A DNA stretch of 64,000 bases from Lanius collurio. Lineage: Eukaryota; Chordata; Aves; Passeriformes; Laniidae. This document shows, in pieces, positions 56,101 through 64,000 of the stretch (the stretch's first letter is position 1; the number at the start of each line of letters is the position of its first letter). The position numbers were made by a program, and so were the translations under genes. Location: contig JACBWW010000008.1 of assembly GCA_020086605.1 (NCBI GenBank), positions 12,618,119 through 12,682,118 on the forward strand, given 5' to 3'. The notes under the pieces were generated by a model. It did not search any database, had not been told where the DNA came from, and worked only from the letters and a program-made list of their open reading frames with translations.

Positions 56101-59100
56101 TGCTGAAGTCAGCCCTGCTTTAAGCAGGTCACTTAACCAGACACCTCCAGAGATCCCTCTCAGCCTATTTTTTCTACTGCTCAAAGTAATGGTTTCAAAT
56201 ATCTTATGTATTTACTTTAGAACTTTACTTGTTCTATTAAGCTATTTCTTGCATCCTGGACTTCTTGGAACAGGTTTGGATCATCAGTCTCCAGCAGTGG
56301 CTTTCGCTCAAAATTTTTTCCATCATCCAAATCAGAAGTAGGTTTCCAAATTATTTGTTCCTTAGTCACAACATCAACCAGTCCTTTAAAGGTCTTGGCT
56401 TCCCCAATGGGCAACTGCAAACAGAACAAAAGCTTCAGACAGCTGCAAAAAAATTAAGAAAGGAGTTCCAGTCAAAAGAAAGGAAACAAGCATAGAATTT
56501 TTAAACTTACCTGTAATAGCAAAGGTTTTGCCTTCAACTTTTGTTTGATGCTCTCAACAGCATATGTAAAACTACAGAAAAAAAACAGATACTAAGTTAC
56601 ACAAAAAGTTATGACACTAGTAAAATAGGTCCACCATTCCCGATTTACTGCAAAAAAGTACTCCTATAATTACATAAAAATATGCATTTGCATAATCAAA
56701 GAAGTATATAATAACTATTAACATAATTGGGTTGCTCTGCACTTAACACGAAAATGGTAGACATTCTCTTATAGGCTTTTTAGGAATGATTAAAATAACT
56801 GCGTAAATACCTTGCCCTGTTTTTGTCCATCTTGTTTAAAAAGCAAATTCGTGGTATCTGGTGTTTGTCTGCTTGTCTCCAGACTGTCAGAGTTTGTGCC
56901 TAAAGCAAAAGACAAAATGGAAACGTTAGTGTCAACAGCTCAACTATAGGCTCCCCAGCACCACAGGTCTCAGTTTGGAGTAGAGAAGGGAACTGTGCTG
57001 TGCGCTGTGACAATCCCATATCTAGCAACACAGATGAACTTCACAAGCAGCTTTGTCCTGTCTCTCAGCTGTTATCATTCCCTTTCCTGCATTAAGAGCA
57101 AGCAGGCATAGTGGCAAGGGAATATGGAAAGAAACTAAGCATTACAGGGGGTATATATGGGAGAAACTCAGTAGTGCAGTGACTTTATGCTTTATTGCCA
57201 AATTACTTAGGCACACGCAGGCAAGCATTTCTGTGGCTACACATACAGCACTAAAAACTACTGTGGTTTGGACAGTAATACGTAAACTGCTGAGACACTT
57301 CTTTTTAATTGAAAGTTAAAGCAGGTATATAGAAAACTTAGTTCAGATTCAGAAATAGTCTCTTGACAATACATGGAATAATGCAAGAATTTGCTACAGA
57401 GTTTTAGAAAAAAAACAAGCAGATCTAATTGTTTTGTTGTTGGGGTGGAGGCTATTACTCAGTTCAGGTTCATATTTAATAGCACCCAAATGTTTTCCAG
57501 TAGCAAATCAAATAATGTGACAGTGATTAAGAGTTCTCTCATCCCTCATTCAGGAAAAAAGTATGTCCCATGCAAGAGAGATTTCACATCTTCTACAGGA
57601 TTGAACTACTGAAATGTCTCATGCTATAAAAAGTCCAGTTCTAGCCTGCCTCCACCTTTTCTGCACTATGTTAAAAAGGCCATTGCAGAGGGAGAAAATC
57701 TGGCTGAAAATTACCTATTTTCTACATGAAACCTGAAAATGAGAAATTGACAGATATTAATTTCTTTCCATTTATGGAGCTAGTCAGAAACATTCACCTC
57801 AATCAACATTTGTAACAACAATCAATTTGTAACAATCAACAACAATAAAACAACAGAAACATCCCAAACTTCTAATGGTAATCCCACTTATTTGCTGCTT
57901 ATTACCATGGAAATTCCTGTGCACTACAGGATTTGAAACTGAACGCTCAGCTTCTTGGAGCTGAATTTTGATAAAAGCATCAAGAGGGATAATACAGAGC
58001 AAAATCTCTGTACATCACTTCAGTCTGATTTACGTTATTAGACACTGTGGGAAAATGACTGGGGGCGACTGGAGGTAAAATCAGAGAAAACTGGGAAGGT
58101 GCATTCATGCTTTAACAGCATTTATAGCAGTGTAGAAATTATGGGGTGAAATGCAGTTGCTACTCCCCAGATAGGATGCCATCAGCATGCCTGACTTCCC
58201 ACACACAATACATGCTGAGGGGGAGCAGAGTGGAGACACTGTGTCCAGGCTCTGTTGAAATCCTTGCAAGAGGGGGAACTCAATGGTACTTTGTAGCTGA
58301 TAAACCACATAGCAGCTGTCAACCAAGGGAGAAAAAAATAAAAGAGTTCTTGCTGTTGAACCAGGAACTGTGGCAAGATCACAGACGTAAACCTTCATCT
58401 TAAAGGTCACCTCAGATGTAACCCTGACATTACCACTTACAAGGTACCACCACCCCCACTGAACATGATGCATGACTACAGTCACTCAAGCTCCACCTAA
58501 ACACAAAACCAGTATAAAAGTAAATTAAAAATGAGGAGAAGTTAGAGACTTCTGAGAACTGGGATCAGCCCTGAAGGGCTGAACTTGTCCTCTCTCCCAC
58601 AGCGACACCTATTGGCCAAGAACTGTACTCTATGCTCGCTGAATGACTGCATCAAACCAGCTTAGGTCAGGGATCAGACCTTAGTATATCGCGTTGAATA
58701 CATTTTTGCAGCCAGATGCTATCACCAGAAGCCTTCAAACCTTAATGTCAGTTTTTGACTCTCTTAATGAGGAGTTTTATTCCATAAACTGTTAAGTCTG
58801 AGTCCTTTGAGGGTGCTAGCAGTTGCTGGCAGCAGGTACTTGGCTGTGGAAGCCCAGGAAGGGGTTTCTCTTACACTGTTGGCTTGTGTTCCTGAGTCTT
58901 TCCTGAGGCACCAACAGACCACTTAAGGACCCCCCAAGAGGCTGTCTTTCTGTTTGCATATGAACCTGAACAAGGTAGTTGAACCACACTCTGATCCAGT
59001 GCACTGTTTCAGTGAAGGGTCCCGGGTCCCCATAATGGGACACTAACAGACTGATTGGGCACAAGGGTCTCATCTTTCCTGGGGAACTGACAGACTAATC

Positions 59101-62100
59101 AAACACAAAGGGTTTGAGAAAATCTCTCCCCTTTCCCATGACAGACTTCACACACACACAAAAAAAATCTAACAGTTGATTTTACCTCAACACCAGCTGA
59201 AGCATCAAACACTGCTACTGCTCCATCCAGGACTCTCAAACAACGCTCAACTTCCACTGTAAAGTCCACGTGACCTAAAAAACAATCTTCGTTTTATACC
59301 ATCATAATTCAAACAGGTAATTACACATTTAAACGTTTCTTTTCTTTCAAATTATGTCAAAACAACTTTTTCTTTACTTGCAGGGAAATACACCTATCAG
59401 GCCTTTCAATTGAGAAATATTACAGTGAGATCAATTTAATGTGGAAGCATCTAAACTTTCTTTATAAAAGCTAGATTTGGAATCAGCAAACAATAAATAT
59501 CCAAAGCTGAACAAAGCTTAGTTTAGGCATTTTTACTGATGCAATTAAACAAATTAAATCCTGCACCATATTGAAGACATTCTGTGACACTCCACCTCAC
59601 CCACTCTCCCTTAATAATATGAATACAGCTAAAAAGCAGTACCTGGGGTGTCAATCAGATTGATTCTGTAGTCCTTCCAGTCAAATGTAACAGCAGCAGA
59701 CTGAATGGTAATACCACGTTCTCGCTCTTGTGCCATAAAATCTGTCACTGTGTCCCCATCATCAACATCTGTAAACAGAAAGCAGGATTGGGTAAGTAAT
59801 CAATTCAAAATCTGAAACTGTCATTGAATACAGATGTCAAGAGAGAGGTAGAAACACAGTCCCTTTTACATATACAGATGTATAAGCCATGAAAATCAGC
59901 CTTTTTAAAAACTTTACAGTGTCAGGTAATTTACCCAGGCTCCCTTTCCTTAATTCTGGTAACACCATGAGCACCCTAAAGTCCAAAATCATGAACAAAC
60001 TGCAGCTTTTAAAAACTGACTGCACTCACTGTGTGGAATGTGACTGATATTTTATAATTTGGTAATCACAAGGTAATTAACTCAAAAGTAAAGTACAAAC
60101 AAACAAACCACCAAGTAAGAGGTTGGGTTTTGCTTAATTTTTAATAACAAGAGAAGCAGTTACACATTTTTAAATTAGCAGGATCACAAGTTCAACCATT
60201 TCACAAGCCTAACATATTCTATCAGTCATACACAGTAGAGAAGAGGGTATAAAATTTAAAAGGTCAAAAAGAAACACAAACAGAAACTGCTGTGAACATT
60301 TCAATCTTGAATTCTATTAAAGCTGGTGTAGCAAGGAATTCTTCCTGTGCAATGGCTTTCAAAAGACATGGGATACTTTTTTTTACTCTGGTTTCTTCAC
60401 AGGTCAAAAGACAACTCAACAAACTGCTTTATCAGAATGGCCAATGACCAATCAATAAAATAAGGAGAATCTCTAAGTAAATGTTAAACAAAACAATGTG
60501 CTAAAAGTGAAAGAAAAATATGAACCTATGGTATCACAAAGCAGCACTGCCTTAGAACACAAAGGAACATGCAATAAAATTCTATTAAATTGCAGCACAA
60601 CTTTGGAACAACTGCCTTCTACATAAGGTACTCCACCAGCTCATGTCCTGCATGTAATTGTACTCTATTAAATTTCTTAAACTTACTGAAATAGAAAAAG
60701 TATTTCTAACCTCCAAGTGCTCTTATATATCCAGAATAGTACAGCATTCTCTCTGTTGTTGTAGTTTTGCCTGCATCAATGTGGGCCATAATGCCAATGT
60801 TTCGGATTCTGCATAAAGTGAAAACATTGTGGTTAGTGCAGCGATTTTTTTATCCTGTGATAATTCTTACTTGCATTAATGGTTAATATTCCCCAAGAAT
60901 ATTTCTTCAGATTTATAGCATCATTCCTCTGCTGCATATCTGATACAGTGTACATTTTAACACTGAAGGATGTCAGTATCCTGCCATATGGTGGATTTTC
61001 TTCAAATCAGTAGTACTGAACAGTGTAGCAACAGGATTCCAAGCTCCAGATCAGGGAAGGCCATTTCTTGGGCTCATCCTCACCCATCTGCCCTCTCGAC
61101 AAACAGAAGCAGGCCCTCCTCTCTCTTGTCCATCCCAATCCCTGACCTGGTGCCCAAAACAATCTGTTGAATATATACCCTCTGTGCCCCCAAATACAGC
61201 ACTCAAGTTCCCATGAAGCTGTCCTTGATCTGGTTGAGCCTACCCTTCCTTTCTGAAGTGGCTCACCATTAGCTTCCAGAACGGTTTCGCTTGCTCTGCG
61301 CAGCACAGGCATGTGATCAGCCCCCATGCTCACCATTAATTCTAGCCTGACCTCATCCTCAGGTACCCTACCTTCAGTAACCTTGCAAGGAACTTCAGCC
61401 CCAAGACATTTCTTTGGCAGCTCAGCCCCTAACTGCCCTGCCCTCATCTAATGTGGCAGAGTGCTCCCATGAACACAAAGCACACAGCCCTGCCCACAGC
61501 AGCAGTCTAGCTGCCAAGACAATCCTCCCCCTTCTTCAGCTCCCTCCAATACCATGGATTTGAAGCCTCTCTAACAGCTCAGTTTTGGTTATGAAGGTGC
61601 AAGCCAGAGACAGCCCAAGACCTCTGTGTCACCAGCATGCAATATATATTGAAATGTCACAAAGGTAAAGGTAAGTAAGTACTAACTTTAAATTAAACAT
61701 GCACATGTGACAGGCATGGCAACAACCCACAACTCTTTATCACATCAACTGCTGACTGGAGTTGCATCCAAACAATAAACTAGATTGATGTACCTGGATA
61801 TATGAGGATTAATGACGGAATGCAGAGACTTAACATCTCCTGGAAACAAACAAAATGAAATGACAACTTTTCAGACAGAATCCAACATAGAAGTATATTA
61901 AGAAAACCTCTAAAAACCTTATTTAAAACAAAGAGATTTAGAGCCACAAGTCATGACAATCTATAATCTCTACCACCTCAGATTTCTAAAGATACATACT
62001 TAATTTCAAATAAACCTCTCCCTGCCTCAAAAAAAGAGAAACACTTCAAAAAACAGTTGTAATTTAGAAAGAACAGGAAAAAGCTAACACAGAAAAGTAT

Positions 62101-63500
62101 CATCAGCACAGTAATATCTTACTCTGCAGAAGCATACCTCAGTTCAAGACAAGTGTAATGCTGACATTCACCTGAACTGGCAATTAGAAAATATATTTGA
62201 AAAGTTAATTCTCCTTTAAGTCTTGAAGTTATACAGCAAAATTCTCAGTGATAAAAGGCAAGCTGACCTGAGTTGAAAAAATATGGGACTGGGAAGTTTT
62301 AAATGCTATTTTCTTGCAAGATATATTCTTTCTTACACAATGTAGCTGGAAAATAAGTTGTCAAGGTCATTTTTTTTTTTTTGAAGCTAACCCAAATCCA
62401 GTCATTCAAGTTATTGAAGTTGTGTTGCAGGAACTCTCTTAGTACTTTAGTTCATCTTTGATAGGGCAAACAGAATTCAACAATATTTAAGCTATCATTC
62501 TCTCACCATCTACAGATCATCTGTCTCACCAGAGAGACATTAAAGAAGCATCTTACAGGAACCCTTAATGAGGGGTTGCAACACAACTTCACAACTGACC
62601 TGTCTTCTTATAATGTGTACATTTTCTTATTATTGCTTTCTAAAGGCTTTATACCATGAATCTACTGAGAAAAGAGAGGCAACACAAAACTCTTCAGTCC
62701 TTAAGCTGTTTAAGGGCTTTGTTTATGTTTCATGCACTAAATGCTAATAAATAATGACCAAAAGAACACAATGAAACAGAAAGTATACAGAAATAGACAG
62801 CATTTTTTATTCTCTCTCACTTTTAAATTAATCTTTACTATTAAGGAAACAACATAAACTTATACCTGGTGGAGAACTGTAGTTTCTCAGACTGCAGCTT
62901 TGCTGTGTTGCACTCATGACTCTCATTTTTGTCTTTCTGAAACACATGTACTTGAAAAAAAAAAGAATTATACATACTGTTTATTGTTACAACTAGTCAC
63001 TTTGTGGCAGTTGTAGAAAAATAAACTAAAAAAAATATCTACAGGAACAGATACTATTGTCAGGTACTTATATAAGGTAAAAACACCAACTGTTTAGAAG
63101 CAGATGCTTGAAGATGATGCCCACACTGAGGTTTAAACCAGATTCAATCCCAATAATATGTGGGATGTTCAGTAAAAATCTATGATGGCATCAAAGTATT
63201 TTATCAATAGGCAAAATTTTAAGTAGTCAAAAAATTTACACAAAAATTACAAATTCAACTTCCCAATTCTTAAGTCTTATTACAACATGAAAGTATGCAT
63301 TGTCTGGAGGCCAACTGCTAAAGACAAAAAAAAAAACCCACACAAAAACCAACACCCCAATTAAAAAAGTTTACTCAGAATAACCCAAGTGTTTCCTTTG
63401 CTCACAGAGAAACTATCAAAATTGGGGGAAAGTTTACCTTATTGCACCAATTTGATGACTTCAATACATTCACTGAAAATTTCCCCATAATTCTCAACAT
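47101..63500 (-). CDS. GFM2: Mitochondrial ribosome-releasing factor 2 (EF-G2mt), 20 exons
   Basis: EF-G-family GTPase that, with mitochondrial RRF, splits the mitoribosome after termination. Coding exons in transcript order: 63500-63438, 62932-62866, 61839-61794, 60808-60711, 59768-59643, 59274-59186, 56899-56811, 56571-56511, 56414-56229, 54415-54335, 53630-53482, 52968-52828, 52747-52648, 52109-51920, 50734-50658, 50153-50015, 49895-49710, 48288-48173, 47866-47684, 47229-47101 (stop 47103-47101). Total 2316 nt, 771 residues (human 779). From exon 61839 on, all junctions are GT-AG and in phase. Seen: P-loop AHIDAGKTT (67-75), DTPGH (131-135), NKMD (185-188), G5-like GSALKNKG, and the domain IV-V motif [14 protein letters not shown]. 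The N-terminus is basic, as expected for mitochondrial import. The start is the weak point: joining the first two exons in frame needs an AAAG acceptor 4 nt past a better CAG. Exon 49895-49710 is about two residues shorter than human before the AES motif. Confidence 0.95.
51728..51768. repeat. Perfect 16-bp hairpin, 9-nt loop
   Basis: ACTACTACTTTTCTAG (51728-51743) and CTAGAAAAGTAGTAGT (51753-51768) are exact reverse complements around a 9-nt loop. It lies in the GFM2 intron between the exons ending at 51920 and starting at 50734. Confidence 0.9.
55260..55345. repeat. Near-perfect loopless palindrome
   Basis: The left arm (55260-55300, 41 nt) and the right arm (55302-55345, 44 nt) are reverse complements around a single central T. 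The inner 27 bp and outer 12 bp match perfectly, and the only break is TA against ATAGA (a 3-nt difference). It is AT-rich with a TTAATTAA-type centre. It lies in a GFM2 intron. No transposon terminal features are evident. Confidence 0.9.
55750..56166 (+). mobile_element. Old CR1 LINE fragment in a GFM2 intron
   Basis: Diverged CR1 3' region in plus orientation, antisense to GFM2. Matching phrases are 'gtctggcttggagaggctaa', 'aaagaaaagcaccagcatgg', 'gcactgggacaggctgct', 'ccctgctttaagcaggtcac' and 'cctccagagatccctctcag'. The last two are the usual lead-in to the CR1 3' end. Divergence suggests an old subfamily. Confidence 0.7.
61040..61600. other. GC-richer intronic stretch, unassigned
   Basis: About 550 bp that is visibly more GC-rich than the surrounding GFM2 intron. 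It contains a 146-codon minus-strand open frame (61447-61007) with no recognised domain. It could be an unrecognised interspersed repeat or an old retrocopy. Confidence 0.4.
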
Positions 63501-63527
63501 TGTGGCTCCCGTCTCTAAAGATGTTCC
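63501..63527 (-). other. GFM2: GFM2 exon sequence upstream of the chosen start
   Basis: The exon holding the chosen ATG begins at 63527 after a TTACCAG acceptor. The 27 nt before the ATG are in frame with it and open (read as GTSLETGAT), so they are either 5' UTR or part of a longer N-terminus. Confidence 0.6.
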
Positions 63528-63829
63528 CTGGTAAGGTAAATAAGTAAACATTATACAAAATGTTTATGACAGGAAACAGGTTAACTATGTTCCTTTGACA
63601 TAGCTCAATCACAAAACATCATTCTTTTTGCTATGAAATCAAATTAATATTTTTCAGGTTATTGCTTTGCAGGTTAAATCAGTGTCAGATCTGTAATAAT
63701 AATGTTATTAAGCCTTAAGAATACAGCTTAAATAAATGCCCACAAACCCTAAATGTATTTCTCATGGAAATAATATATTTCTCAAGGAAACAGTTAAGCA
63801 GAATAATAAAATTCAGAGTTTACACTCAC

Positions 63830-63921
63830 TCTCAGATAAGGTCCAGAGCAACGATTACTGGGCAGCAAAGTGCAAATAGCTTTTCTAGTGTTGAAGGAGG
63901 AAGGATTGCAGGACAAAGTGC
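63830..63921 (-). other. GFM2: Candidate upstream GFM2 exon (5' UTR or N-terminal)
   Basis: A 92-nt segment is bounded on the minus strand by a T-rich tract with an AATAG acceptor and by a strong GTGAGT donor. In one frame it is open for 30 codons with no acidic residue and several Arg/Lys. That frame joins in phase to the exon at 63527 and the ATG at 63500. It could be a non-coding 5' exon or an N-terminal coding exon whose own start lies beyond the window. Confidence 0.5.
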
Positions 63922-64000
63922 CTATTAAGGACAAAAAAACCCCAGAAAATATTAAGCATTATGACCTTTTAAGCATAGCCAAAAACCACTGCAACATAAT
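63922..64000. other. Window edge, upstream of GFM2 exons
   Basis: AT-rich sequence with no CpG island. The GFM2 promoter, which in mammals is shared head to head with NSA2, must lie beyond the window. Confidence 0.5.

Larger units (their letters stand above)
47230..63437 (-). other. GFM2 introns: content
   Basis: Mostly short AT-rich introns, the longest about 2.3 kb (56900-59185). They hold a 16-bp hairpin (51728-51768), a near-perfect palindrome (55260-55345), an old CR1 (55750-56166, antisense to the gene) and a GC-richer unassigned stretch (about 61040-61600). The rest is unremarkable. Confidence 0.7.

Overview
This is a vertebrate nuclear window, almost certainly from a bird and probably a passerine. 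The evidence is two long genes split by GT-AG introns, several fragments of the CR1 LINE that dominates avian genomes, and one short element with a tRNA-Ile-like head joined to a CR1-like tail, the architecture described for the zebra finch element TguSINE1. The sequence is AT-rich apart from one CpG island at about 28.2-29.0 kb. There are no bacterial features, operons or CRISPR arrays.

Layout. (1) 1-27.9 kb: gene-free intergenic DNA with simple repeats, minus-oriented CR1 fragments (10.0-11.9 kb and 17.7-18.85 kb), an LTR-like repeat carrying a small nested CR1 (20.9-22.2 kb), a candidate solo LTR (23.0-23.3 kb) and a CR1 fragment next to the CpG island (27.9-28.2 kb). (2) 28,438-46,024, plus strand: a complete HEXB gene (lysosomal beta-hexosaminidase, beta subunit), 14 coding exons, predicted 560 residues. 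(3) 47,101-63,500, minus strand: an essentially complete GFM2 gene (mitochondrial ribosome-recycling elongation factor G2, EF-G2mt), 20 coding exons, predicted 771 residues. Its extreme 5' end is ambiguous and the promoter lies beyond 64,000.

HEXB and GFM2 converge tail to tail. Their stop codons are about 1.08 kb apart and their poly(A) signals come within about 150 bp of each other. The same two genes are tail-to-tail neighbours in human 5q13, so this is ancestral synteny. In chicken this block is on the Z chromosome, so Z linkage is likely here, but that is inference. The products do not share a pathway: HEXB degrades glycans and gangliosides in lysosomes, and GFM2 splits mitochondrial ribosomes after termination.

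I found no clearly new biological system. The best leads are: an alpha-subunit-like loop in the HEXB protein; an unresolved GFM2 N-terminus with an extra in-frame candidate exon and a competing splice acceptor; a near-perfect loopless palindrome and a second perfect hairpin in GFM2 introns; a CR1 nested in an LTR-like repeat; an internally deleted CR1; and an inverted CR1 pair flanking HEXB exons 1-2.
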